Shown here one piece after another: positions 9,565 to 17,172 of a stretch of DNA of 31,625 nucleotides; the stretch's first letter is position 1; each line of letters begins with the position of its first letter. The stretch lies in assembly GCA_023417775.1 (NCBI GenBank), contig JAEZEJ010000048.1, forward strand, positions 1 to 31,625, read 5' to 3'. The DNA is from Actinomycetes bacterium. GTDB lineage: Bacteria; Actinomycetota; Actinomycetes; Propionibacteriales; Nocardioidaceae. Made by a program: the position numbers and the translations under genes. The notes under the pieces are model-generated. The model was not told the origin of the DNA. It saw only the letters and a list, made by a program, of their open reading frames with translations, and made no database searches.

Positions 9565-10544
9565 GCAGTGTTTCCCTCCAGCAAGGCGTCGTGGACGCGG
9601 CTGCGATGTAGGTCGCTGGTGCCCCACGCTGCGAGCAGGGCACGGGTCCGGGTGATCGCGAGGCTGAGATCGAGCTCGCGGGTGTAGCCGATCGCACCGT
9701 GGACCTGCAGTGCAGTCCGGGCTGCCAGATCGGCCGCACGGGCTGAGAGGATCTTGGCGGCGGATGCGTCACGTCGGCGGATGGTCTCGTCGGTGCCGGA
9801 GTCGATGCTCAGGGCGGCGCCGTAGACGAGTGGCCGGGCGAAGTCCACCGCGATTCGCACATCGGCGAGTGCGTGCTTGACGGCCTGATAGGACCCGATC
9901 TCCCGGCCGAACTGCCGTCGCTGTCCGGCATAGGCGACGGTGGTGTCGAGCATGCTGCCGGCGAGACCCACGAGCTGGGCGGAGCAGGCGACGACGGCGG
10001 TGTCGAGGGCGAGGGCGACCTGCGCAGGGTCGAGTTCGATGGCCGGGCCGGCCGGCGTGAGGTCGGCGAGCCGGCGGGTGGGATCGACGGAGGTATGCAC
10101 CGTCCCGGCTTCCGCCGGTGCGAGTGTGCTGCCGTCGACCAGGAGGATGTGTTCGGCCACCTCGGTGTCCAGCGCACGGGGCGTGTGCGGGGGGACGGCC
10201 ACGGTGCCGATCGCACCCTCCGCGAGGCGGCCGACGAGCGGGTCGTCGCCCAGGGCGCGGGGGAGGAAGGCGACCGACTCGACCCAGGGGCCCGGCACCA
10301 CGTGTCGGCCGAGGGCCTCGAAGGCGATGACGCCGTCGACGGTGGAGGCGCCGATGCCGCCGTTCTCCTCCGGGGCGAGGAGCGCGTGCACCGCGTCGTC
10401 GGCGCACCGGTGCCACAGGTCGAGGCCCGGCGCGGTGTCGCCATCGGCCCAGGCGCGGGCGACGGCGGTCGAGCCGGCGGCGCCCAGCATCTTGTCGAGC
10501 GTGCCGGCGAAGTCGCGCTGCTCGCCGGTGAGGTCGAATCTCAT
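9561..10544 (-). CDS. fadE32: Acyl-CoA dehydrogenase, FadE32-like subunit of HIP catabolism
   Basis: The 327-residue product is a short acyl-CoA dehydrogenase close in length to mycobacterial FadE32. The C-terminal domain shows QRRQFGREIGSYQAVKHALADV and later QVHGAIGYTRELDLSLAITR; the Glu in TRELD is in the position of a possible catalytic base. The flavin-domain sequence is degenerate, as in other subunits of heteromeric steroid dehydrogenases. It overlaps both neighbours by 4 nt, so synthesis of FadE31, FadE32 and FadE33 is probably coupled for complex assembly. The likely role is oxidation of the methyl-oxo-octanedioyl-CoA product of ring cleavage. The exact pairing of subunits cannot be read from sequence. 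Confidence 0.8.
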   Translation of the reverse strand: MRFDLTGEQRDFAGTLDKMLGAAGSTAVARAWADGDTAPGLDLWHRCADDAVHALLAPEENGGIGASTVDGVIAFEALGRHVVPGPWVESVAFLPRALGDDPLVGRLAEGAIGTVAVPPHTPRALDTEVAEHILLVDGSTLAPAEAGTVHTSVDPTRRLADLTPAGPAIELDPAQVALALDTAVVACSAQLVGLAGSMLDTTVAYAGQRRQFGREIGSYQAVKHALADVRIAVDFARPLVYGAALSIDSGTDETIRRRDASAAKILSARAADLAARTALQVHGAIGYTRELDLSLAITRTRALLAAWGTSDLHRSRVHDALLEGNTA

Positions 10545-11707
10545 CGGTCACCTGTCTTCTGGGATGTGCCGCGGGGTTCCCGGGGGAGGCCGAGCAGGCG
10601 CTCGGCGACGATATTGCGCTGGATCTCGTTCGTGCCCGCATAGATGGGCCCGGCCAGCGAGAACAGGTAGCCGTCATTCCACGGGCCTGCCAGCTCGGCA
10701 TCGGGTCCGAGCAGGTCGAGCGCGGTCTCGTGCAGGGCGATGTCGAGCTCGGACCAGAAGATCTTGTTGACCGAGCCGGCGGCGCCCATCTCCTGTCCTT
10801 CGGCCAGCCGGCTCACCGTTCCCCAGGTGTAGAGCCGGTACGCCTGCGCGCCCAGCCAGGCGTCGACGACGCGGTCGCGTGCCGAGGGGCGGCTCTCGCC
10901 GTGGTGGCGCCACAGTTCGACGAGGCGGTCGGCTGCGGCGCAGAAGCGCCCGGGGGACCGCAGGGATAGCCCACGCTCGTTGCCGGCGGTGCTCATGGCG
11001 ACGCGCCAGCCGTCGCCGGGCGCACCCAGGACATCGGCGTCGGGGACGAAGACGTCATCGAAGAACAGTTCGGCGAAGCCCGGCTCGCCGTCCAGCTGAG
11101 CGATCGGCCGGACGGTCACGCCGGGGGCGTCCAGCGGGAACAGGAAGTAGGTCAGTCCACGGTGGCGCTCGGCCTGCGGGTCGGAGCGGAACAGCCCGAA
11201 TCCCCAGTGGGCGTAGGCGGCCCGCGAGGACCAGGTCTTCTGGCCGTTGAGCACCCAGCCGCCACGGGTGTCGTCGCGGGTGGCGGTGGAACGCAGCGAG
11301 GCGAGATCGGAACCGGCCTCGGGCTCGGACCACGCCTGCGCCCAGATCGTCTCTCCGGTGGCCATCGAGGGCAGGAAGCGGTCCTGCTGCTCGGGGGTCC
11401 CGTGGTCGAAGAGGATCGGGGCGAGCAGGAAGATGCCGTTCTGCGAGACCCGGCCGGGTGCTCCGCTGCGGTAGTACTCCTCCTCGAACAGAGCCCACTG
11501 GACGAGGGACGCGTCCCGCCCGTGGTACTCGGCCGGCCAGGAGACGACCGACCAGCGCGCGGCCGCGAGCCTGGCCTCCCATTCCTGGTGGGCGCGGAAG
11601 CCTTCGGCGGTGTCCATCGACGGCAGCGAGCCGGGGACGTTCTCGGTCAGCCAGTCGCGGGCCTCGTCGCGGAAGGCGAGGTCCTCGGCGCTGAGGGTGA
11701 GATCCAT
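10541..11707 (-). CDS. fadE31: Acyl-CoA dehydrogenase, FadE31-like subunit of HIP catabolism
   Basis: The 388-residue product is a full-length acyl-CoA dehydrogenase with the FAD-domain segment AQAWSEPEAGSDLASLRS, then NGQKTWSSRAAYAHWGFGLF, and the C-terminal signature PIYAGTNEIQRNIVAERLLG. Where medium-chain dehydrogenases have the base in YEGT, this protein has YAGT, so the catalytic glutamate probably comes from elsewhere, perhaps a partner chain, as known for heteromeric steroid dehydrogenases. Its order before FadE32 and FadE33 matches M. tuberculosis. The stop overlaps the FadE32 start by 4 nt, and its start shares one base with the upstream crotonase stop. Confidence 0.85.
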   Translation of the reverse strand: MDLTLSAEDLAFRDEARDWLTENVPGSLPSMDTAEGFRAHQEWEARLAAARWSVVSWPAEYHGRDASLVQWALFEEEYYRSGAPGRVSQNGIFLLAPILFDHGTPEQQDRFLPSMATGETIWAQAWSEPEAGSDLASLRSTATRDDTRGGWVLNGQKTWSSRAAYAHWGFGLFRSDPQAERHRGLTYFLFPLDAPGVTVRPIAQLDGEPGFAELFFDDVFVPDADVLGAPGDGWRVAMSTAGNERGLSLRSPGRFCAAADRLVELWRHHGESRPSARDRVVDAWLGAQAYRLYTWGTVSRLAEGQEMGAAGSVNKIFWSELDIALHETALDLLGPDAELAGPWNDGYLFSLAGPIYAGTNEIQRNIVAERLLGLPREPRGTSQKTGDR

Positions 11708-12591
11708 CAGGCGCCTCCCTGCCCGGACTTGTTGTGCTGGGCCATCGATTTCGCGTCCAGTCCGCCGAGCGAGTCGGTCTCGAGCTCCGCATTGTGGGCG
11801 TGCGCGAAGTGATGCAGTCCGAATACCGAGTCCATGCCGGCGCGCATGCCCTGCAGGTCCTCCGCCTGGTTGACGGCCTTCTTGGTCAGCGCGAGACCGA
11901 AGCGCGGCATCTGGGCGATCCGGTCGGCCATCGCGAGCACCGTGTCCTCCAGCTCATCGCGGGGGACGACCTGGTTGACCATGCCGAGATCATGGGCGCG
12001 CTGGGCGCTGAAGCGGTCGGCGGTGTAGAGGAACTCCTTGGCCGCGCGGGGGTTCATGACCCACGGGTGGGCGAAGTACTCGACTCCGGGTATGCCCATC
12101 CGCACCACGGGATCGCTGAAGAAGGCGTCATCGGAGGCGACGATGAAGTCACAGGACCACGCCAGCATCAGGCCGCCGGCGATGCAGGCGCCGTGCACCA
12201 TCGCGATGACCGGCTTGGGGATCTCCCGCCAGCGGCGGCACATGCCGAGGTAGACCTCGGACTCGCGGGCGAACCGCTGATCGCCGCCCTCCTTGTCGAC
12301 GTGGTCCCACCAGATGACGGCCTTGCGATCGAAGCTCTGGTCGGCATCGCGGTCGGGGGTGCCGATATCGTGCCCGGCGCAGAAGTGCTTGCCATTGCCC
12401 GAGAGCACGATGACGGCCACCTCGTCGTCATCGACGGCTCTCGCGAAGGCCCCGTCCAGGGCGTAGGTCATGCGCGAGTTCTGCGCATTGCGATAGTCGG
12501 GACGGTTCAGCCGGATCCGGGCCACCGAGCCCTGGACCTCATAGGTCACGACGTCCTCGGAGGACTGGGTGGCCGCGTCGGCGTTGCTCAT
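11707..12591 (-). CDS. Crotonase-family protein heading the fadE31-32-33 operon; atypical active site
   Basis: The 294-residue product is in the enoyl-CoA hydratase/isomerase family, with oxyanion-hole segments KHFCAGHDIG (68-77) and HGACIAGGLML (133-143). The two hydratase glutamates are not both present: the usual PE position reads DPVV (Val162), while Glu171 in GIPGVEYFAHP is near the second position. It may therefore be a hydratase, isomerase or C-C hydrolase of altered mechanism. An upstream GTG/ATG extension would run into the KstR2 operator; the ATG at 12591 with GAGGTG about 10 nt upstream is preferred. It is first in the fadE operon and sits where fadD3 stands in M. tuberculosis. KstR2 control is inferred from the operator at 12617-12630. 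Confidence 0.8.
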   Translation of the reverse strand: MSNADAATQSSEDVVTYEVQGSVARIRLNRPDYRNAQNSRMTYALDGAFARAVDDDEVAVIVLSGNGKHFCAGHDIGTPDRDADQSFDRKAVIWWDHVDKEGGDQRFARESEVYLGMCRRWREIPKPVIAMVHGACIAGGLMLAWSCDFIVASDDAFFSDPVVRMGIPGVEYFAHPWVMNPRAAKEFLYTADRFSAQRAHDLGMVNQVVPRDELEDTVLAMADRIAQMPRFGLALTKKAVNQAEDLQGMRAGMDSVFGLHHFAHAHNAELETDSLGGLDAKSMAQHNKSGQGGA

Positions 12592-12616
12592 GGACAACGT
12601 CACCTCTCTGTTAACA

Positions 12617-12630
12617 AGCAAGTGCTTGGT
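12617..12630. promoter_or_regulatory. KstR2 operator between crotonase and fadE30
   Basis: The 14-mer AGCAAGTGCTTGGT matches the published KstR2 consensus AnCAAGnnCTTGnT at every defined position. It lies in the 78-bp divergent region between the crotonase-fadE31-32-33 operon and the fadE30-ipdF-kstR2 operon, so one site can govern both and also kstR2 itself. A candidate promoter for fadE30 is TTAACA (12611-12616), 18 bp, TATCGT (12635-12640); the operator fills its spacer, which fits repression relieved by HIP-CoA. Confidence 0.88.
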
Positions 12631-12669
12631 AGGCTATCGTAGGTCATCAGGACGTCGAGAGGAAGCCCC

Positions 12670-13854
12670 GTGACAGCAGACAGCTCGCCCGAGGACCGGA
12701 GGTTCCGCGAAGAGGTACGCCAATGGCTCGCCGATCACCTAGTCGGGGAGTTCGCGCAACTGCGTGGTCGCGGCGGACCAGGGCGCGACCATGAGGCCTA
12801 TGAAGAGCGTCTGGCGTGGAATCGCGAGTTGGCGGCCCATGGGTGGACGGGCCTCGGGTGGCCACGGCGGCATGGGGGGCGCGGGTGCTCGCTGCGGCAG
12901 CAGATGATCTTCCATGAGGAGTACGCGCGTGCCGATGCTCCAGCGCGGGTCAACCACATCGGCGAAGAGCTGCTCGGACCTACGCTGATCGCCTTCGGCA
13001 CCGACGCTCAGTGCGCCCGTTTCCTCCCCGGTGTCTTGGAGGTCCGGGAGCTGTGGTGCCAAGGCTACTCGGAGCCGAACGCCGGATCGGACCTGGCGAA
13101 TGTGTCGACGCGTGCCCGTCTCGATGGTGATGAATGGATCCTCGACGGACAGAAGGTATGGACGTCCCTCGCGCAGTATGCCGATTGGTGTTTCGTCGTG
13201 GCGCGCAGCGAACCCGGATCCCAGCGCCACCATGGGCTGTCCTTCCTGCTCGTGCCCATGGGCCAGCAGGGGGTCGACGTACGCCCGATCGAGCAGTTGA
13301 CGGGTGGCTCGGAGTTCAACGAGGTCTTCTTCACGGGGGCTCGTACCGATGCTGCCCACGTCGTCGGACAACCGGGTGAGGGATGGCGTGTGGCCATGGG
13401 GCTGCTCGGCTTCGAACGGGGTGTCTCCACCTTCGGTCAACAGATCGGCTTCGCTCGCGAGTTCGAGGGGATCCTCGAACTCGCCCGCCGCAACGGGACG
13501 ATCGATGATCCGGTGGTGCGCGACCGGCTCGCCCGAGCGAAGGCCGGGCTGCTGGTGATGCGCGCGCATGCGCTTCGTACGCTCGCCGCGGAGTCGGAGA
13601 GTGATGTCGATGGCGATCCGCAGGCCGCGTCCATCGCGAAGCTCGTCTGGGCGAACTGGCACCGGTCTCTCGGAGAGCTGGCGATGGACGTCGCACAGAT
13701 GGGTGGTCTGACCACTGGTCCGGACGGTATCGACCGCTGGCAGCGTCTGTTCCTGTTCTCTCGCGCCGACACGATCTACGGCGGCAGTGATGAGATCCAA
13801 CGCAATATCCTCGCCGAGCGCGTGCTCGGCCTACCCCGAGAGGCACGAGTATGA
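12670..13854 (+). CDS. fadE30: Acyl-CoA dehydrogenase FadE30 (HIP-CoA propionyl side-chain oxidation)
   Basis: The 394-residue product closely resembles M. tuberculosis FadE30 along its length: GGPGRDHEAYEERLAWNREL, VNHIGEELLGPTLIAFGT, ELWCQGYSEPNAGSDLA, GQKVWTSLAQYADWCFVVAR, RGVSTFGQQI and the terminal ADTIYGGSDEIQRNILAERV. FadE30 carries out the first dehydrogenation of the propionate arm of the HIP-derived CoA thioester in the cytoplasm. The base position of simple acyl-CoA dehydrogenases (YEGT) reads YGGS here. The start is GTG at 12670 with GAGAGGAAG upstream. It overlaps ipdF through ATGA, giving the operon fadE30-ipdF-kstR2, the same gene order as the mycobacterial locus. Confidence 0.9.
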   Translation: MTADSSPEDRRFREEVRQWLADHLVGEFAQLRGRGGPGRDHEAYEERLAWNRELAAHGWTGLGWPRRHGGRGCSLRQQMIFHEEYARADAPARVNHIGEELLGPTLIAFGTDAQCARFLPGVLEVRELWCQGYSEPNAGSDLANVSTRARLDGDEWILDGQKVWTSLAQYADWCFVVARSEPGSQRHHGLSFLLVPMGQQGVDVRPIEQLTGGSEFNEVFFTGARTDAAHVVGQPGEGWRVAMGLLGFERGVSTFGQQIGFAREFEGILELARRNGTIDDPVVRDRLARAKAGLLVMRAHALRTLAAESESDVDGDPQAASIAKLVWANWHRSLGELAMDVAQMGGLTTGPDGIDRWQRLFLFSRADTIYGGSDEIQRNILAERVLGLPREARV

Positions 13855-14654
13855 CCGAGACACGCACCACCCGACCGGCTCCGGACTACGTGCCGGGACA
13901 TGGACTCCTCGATGACAAGGTCGTGGTGCTCACTGCGGCGGCGGGTGCCGGCATCGGTGCCGCGGCCGCCCGTCGCAGCCTCGAGGAAGGTGCCCGCGCC
14001 GTCGTCATCAGCGATACCCACGAACGGCGTCTCGCCGAGTCGGCCGCTGCGCTCGCTGACGAGTTCGGAACGCAGCGCGTGCATGCTCAACTGTGCAATG
14101 TCACTGTCGAGGCCGACGTCCGGGGCCTCCTGGAGGTGGCCGACGGGCTCGGCGGTCTCGATGTCATGATCAACAACGCCGGTCTGGGCGGTACCGCGAA
14201 TGTGCTCGAGATGACCGATGAGCAGTGGCTCGGTGTCGTGGACGTGACGTTGACCGGTACGTTCCGGTGTGTGCGTGCAGCCGGTGAACATCTCGTGAGA
14301 CATGGCAAGGCGGGCGTGATCGTCAACAACGCATCGGTCGTGGGATGGCGTGCGCAGGAGGGGCAGGCGCACTACGCCGCTGCGAAGGCCGGGGTGATGG
14401 CGCTGACTCGTTGCGTCGCCATGGACCTGGCCGAACACGGCATCCGCGTCAACGCGGTGTCGCCGAGTCTCGCGATGCATCCGTTCTTGGCTAAGGTGAC
14501 GAGCGACGAACTGTTGAATCAACTCACCCGACGAGAGGCTTTCGGCCGAGCCGCCGAACCATGGGAGATCGCCAATGTCATGGTCTTCCTGGCCAGTGAC
14601 TACGCGTCGTATATGACTGGTGAGACGATCGCGGTCAGCAGCCAACACCCCTGA
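13851..14654 (+). CDS. ipdF: Short-chain dehydrogenase IpdF of HIP catabolism
   Basis: The 267-residue SDR has a nucleotide-binding stretch LTAAAGAGIGAAAARRSLEE, with Ala for the first Gly of the usual TGxxxGIG, then NNAG, an active-site serine in VNNASVVGWRAQ and YAAAK. The sequence and its place after fadE30 match IpdF (Rv3559c), an NAD(P)-dependent enzyme that acts on the 5-hydroxyl of indene-type CoA intermediates in HIP breakdown. It is translationally coupled to fadE30 by ATGA and followed after 8 nt by kstR2. Confidence in the family is high; the precise CoA substrate follows from the orthology. Confidence 0.88.
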   Translation: MTETRTTRPAPDYVPGHGLLDDKVVVLTAAAGAGIGAAAARRSLEEGARAVVISDTHERRLAESAAALADEFGTQRVHAQLCNVTVEADVRGLLEVADGLGGLDVMINNAGLGGTANVLEMTDEQWLGVVDVTLTGTFRCVRAAGEHLVRHGKAGVIVNNASVVGWRAQEGQAHYAAAKAGVMALTRCVAMDLAEHGIRVNAVSPSLAMHPFLAKVTSDELLNQLTRREAFGRAAEPWEIANVMVFLASDYASYMTGETIAVSSQHP

Positions 14655-14662
14655 GGAGGGGC

Positions 14663-15262
14663 ATGAGTCCAGCCGAGACGTCCGAGCGCCGCGCCGAGCT
14701 TTTGGCTATCGCGGCGGAGCTGTTCGCTGAGCGAGGCTTCAGGAGAACGACGGTACGCGACATCGCCGATGCCGCTGGCATCCTCTCGGGGAGCTTGTAC
14801 CACCACTTCGACTCCAAGGAGTCGATCGCCGACGAGATTTTGAAGTCGTTTCAGGATGAGCTGTTCGGCAGATATGACGAGCTGCTATCCGGCGATCTCG
14901 ATCCGCGCGAGAAGATCGTGCGGGCGGTGCGGATCTCGTTTCAATCGATCGATGAACACCAGCATGCTGTGGCGATCTTCCAGAATGAAGCGGACTACCT
15001 CGGGGACTTCGAACGGTTCGAGTACCTTGCCGAGCGCAATGTCCAGTCACGCGAGCTGTGGATGTCGCTGCTGCAGGAAGGAGCGAAGAGCGGTGCCCTG
15101 CGCGCCGACCTCGATCTGGAGCTGGTCTATCGCTTCATCCGAGACACGGTCTGGGTCGCGGTGCGCTGGTACCGGCCGGGCGGCGAGCTCTCGCATGAGG
15201 CGGTTGCCGACCAGTATCTCGGCATTCTGCTTGATGGGATTGCCGCTTCCGCGGTCACCTGA
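14663..15262 (+). CDS. kstR2: TetR-family repressor KstR2
   Basis: The 199-residue regulator has an N-terminal helix-turn-helix (TTVRDIADAAGILSGSLYHHF, about residues 28-48) and a ligand domain ending in LVYRFIRDTVWVAVRWYRPGG, a stretch nearly identical to that of mycobacterial KstR2 (Rv3557c). KstR2 represses the genes for degradation of steroid rings C and D and is released by HIP-CoA. The start has a strong AGGAGG (14654-14659) only 3 nt before ATG. Because it is third in the fadE30 operon behind the operator at 12617-12630, it is probably autoregulated. In M. tuberculosis fadA6 follows kstR2; here a convergent operon follows instead. Confidence 0.92.
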   Translation: MSPAETSERRAELLAIAAELFAERGFRRTTVRDIADAAGILSGSLYHHFDSKESIADEILKSFQDELFGRYDELLSGDLDPREKIVRAVRISFQSIDEHQHAVAIFQNEADYLGDFERFEYLAERNVQSRELWMSLLQEGAKSGALRADLDLELVYRFIRDTVWVAVRWYRPGGELSHEAVADQYLGILLDGIAASAVT

Positions 15263-15276
15263 CACACGCCCCGCTT

Positions 15277-15319
15277 GACGGGAGGGGCCGGCAGCGCGAT
15301 GCTGCCGGCCCTCGCCGTC
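15277..15319. terminator. Strong bidirectional hairpin between kstR2 and ipdC
   Basis: An 11-bp perfect GC stem (15285-15295 with 15301-15311) closes a 5-nt GCGAT loop. With a one-base bulge it continues outward through GA/TC to GACGG (15277-15281) pairing with CCGTC (15315-15319). It lies between the ends of two convergent operons (stops at 15262 and 15329) and can terminate both. No clear U tract follows on either side. Confidence 0.8.
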
Positions 15320-15328
15320 TTGGGGCTG

Positions 15329-16399
15329 TCACAGGCGAGTGGCGGCCGCCTTCTCCAGCCGGACCACTGCCTCGGCCATGATGCGGTCGATCAGCTCCTC
15401 GCAGCTCGGCAGGTCGTCCAGGAGCCCGACGACCTGGCCCGAGGCCATGACCCCGGCGGTGGTGTCGCCGTCGACCATGCCGGCCTTGAGGAGCATCGGC
15501 GTGTTGGCCGCCAGTGCGGTTTGCGCCCACGAGCGATCGCCGGAGCGCTTCATCGATCGTGCGTCCTTCGCCAGTTGCCACCAGGACTGCCCGCTCATCT
15601 GCTTGAACCGCAGCGCGTGGCGCACGCTCGGTCCGACACGGCGCCAGGAGGAGGTCTCCAGCACCTCCTCGACCAGGGGGGAGCGCAGCATCCGGTGCGG
15701 CATGCCGTCGACCTTGTCGGTGACGACCGTGCCGTTGACGTCGCTGGCGAGATAGGCGTGCTTGATCGCCTCGGGCACGGTGCTGTCGCTGGTCAGCAGG
15801 AATCGCGTGCCCATGCCGATCCCCGCGGCCCCGAAGCCGAGGGCGGCCGCGAGTCCCCGGCCGTCGTAGAAGCCGCCGGCGGCGATGACGGGGATGTCGA
15901 CGGCGTCCAGGACGCTGGGCAGCAGGACGGTCGTGGCGACGCCGCCGGTGTGCCCTCCGCCCTCGCCTCCTTGCACCATGACCGCGTCCGCGCCCCAGCT
16001 CGCGACCTTCTCGGCGTGACGGGGGGCGCCGATCGACGGGATGACGACGATGTCGTGCTCCTTGAGCGTGGCGATCAGCTCCGGTTTCGGCGCGAGGGCG
16101 AAGGAGGCGACCTTGACCCCGTGCCGGATGAGCAGTTTGACCCGCTCGGGTGCGTCGCCGGCATCGGCCCGCATGTTGACGCCGAAGGGCGCGTCGGTAC
16201 GACCCGCGACCTCGACGATGGCGCTCTCGAGCTGCTCGAGGGTCATCGTCGCGCTCGCGAGGATGCCGAGGCCTCCCGCATTGGCGGTGGCGCTGACGAG
16301 CCGGGGGCCGGCGACCCATCCCATCCCGGTCTGCACGATCGGGTGGCGGACGCCGGTCAGCTCGGTGAGAGCCGTGCTCAGCATCGGCGCGGTGGTCAT
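15329..16399 (-). CDS. ipdC: Nitronate monooxygenase-family flavoprotein IpdC of HIP catabolism
   Basis: The 356-residue product is an FMN TIM-barrel protein of the nitronate monooxygenase/2-nitropropane dioxygenase family: HPIVQTGMGWVAGPRLVSA at the N-terminus, VMVQGGEGGGHTGG, PVIAAGGFYDGRGLAAAL and GAAGIGMGTRFLL. Length and context (echA20-ipdA-ipdB-ipdC) match IpdC (Rv3553, about 355 residues), which works as an oxidoreductase on hydroxy-indene-carboxyl-CoA intermediates rather than on nitroalkanes. The ATG at 16399 overlaps the ipdB stop by 4 nt. It is the last gene of its operon before the strong hairpin. Confidence 0.88.
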   Translation of the reverse strand: MTTAPMLSTALTELTGVRHPIVQTGMGWVAGPRLVSATANAGGLGILASATMTLEQLESAIVEVAGRTDAPFGVNMRADAGDAPERVKLLIRHGVKVASFALAPKPELIATLKEHDIVVIPSIGAPRHAEKVASWGADAVMVQGGEGGGHTGGVATTVLLPSVLDAVDIPVIAAGGFYDGRGLAAALGFGAAGIGMGTRFLLTSDSTVPEAIKHAYLASDVNGTVVTDKVDGMPHRMLRSPLVEEVLETSSWRRVGPSVRHALRFKQMSGQSWWQLAKDARSMKRSGDRSWAQTALAANTPMLLKAGMVDGDTTAGVMASGQVVGLLDDLPSCEELIDRIMAEAVVRLEKAAATRL

Positions 16400-17169
16400 C
16401 GCGCCTCCTGCGCCACGGGACGGACCTCGCGGTCGCGCAGGGTGCGCGGGTCGATCACGTCGCGGATCAGCTGGAGCTCGGCATCGGTGGGAACGCGGGT
16501 GGTGGGGACGTCCGCGTCCGCGTGGATCGCGCAGCCGCTCGCCTCGCGCACGTCCTCGACACTCACTCCGGGGTGGGTCGACAGGAGGCGCAGGGTGTCG
16601 CCCGGCCCCTTGACGTCGAAGACCGCGAGGTCGGTCACGATGCGGTGGATGTCGTTGTAGCGGGTTGCGGCCGGCCCGGCCTCTCGGGCACGGGCGGGGC
16701 CGACGCCCGAGACGATGTCGACCTGGTCGACGAAGACCCGCGTCGAGTGCTTCGGCACCCAGTACGAGGTGCGGTGGTTGACGGTATTGCCGGGCGCCCC
16801 GCGGGAGCCGAGCAGTTGGCGCTTGGGCTGCGGGAAGGGGCCGATGGCCGAGATGTTCTGGTTCCCGTGCCGGTCGAGCTGGGTCGCGCCCATCATGACG
16901 TGCCGCTTGCCGTAGGCGAGGATGTCGAAGACCTTGGGGAAGGGGATCCATCCCTCGATGGCCTCCGGCGCCGCGCCCATCGCGGGGACGTCGGCCAGGA
17001 AGACCGATTCTCCGTCGGAGAGGACGAGGTCGGGGTTGCTGGTGAGACGGGCGAGCCGGGCGCCGATCGTGGGCAGGAGCCCCATGGGGCTGGCGAAGAT
17101 CTCACCGTCCTCGGCGAAGGCATCGGCGATGGCGGCGGCACAGACCTCGGCGCGTGTGGGTTCGGACAT
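16396..17169 (-). CDS. ipdB: IpdB, beta subunit of the ring C-cleaving COCHEA-CoA hydrolase
   Basis: The 257-residue product has a class I CoA-transferase beta fold (SPMGLLPTIGARLARLTSNP near the N-terminus, GATQLDRHGNQNISAIG in the middle) and matches IpdB (Rv3552) in length and neighbours. IpdAB is not a transferase but a CoA-dependent hydrolase that opens the last carbocycle of COCHEA-CoA, giving methyl-oxo-octanedioyl-CoA. It starts 3 nt after the ipdA stop and overlaps ipdC by 4 nt, so the two subunits are made together. The substrate assignment is taken from the characterised orthologues. Confidence 0.9.
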   Translation of the reverse strand: MSEPTRAEVCAAAIADAFAEDGEIFASPMGLLPTIGARLARLTSNPDLVLSDGESVFLADVPAMGAAPEAIEGWIPFPKVFDILAYGKRHVMMGATQLDRHGNQNISAIGPFPQPKRQLLGSRGAPGNTVNHRTSYWVPKHSTRVFVDQVDIVSGVGPARAREAGPAATRYNDIHRIVTDLAVFDVKGPGDTLRLLSTHPGVSVEDVREASGCAIHADADVPTTRVPTDAELQLIRDVIDPRTLRDREVRPVAQEAR

Positions 17170-17172
17170 CGT

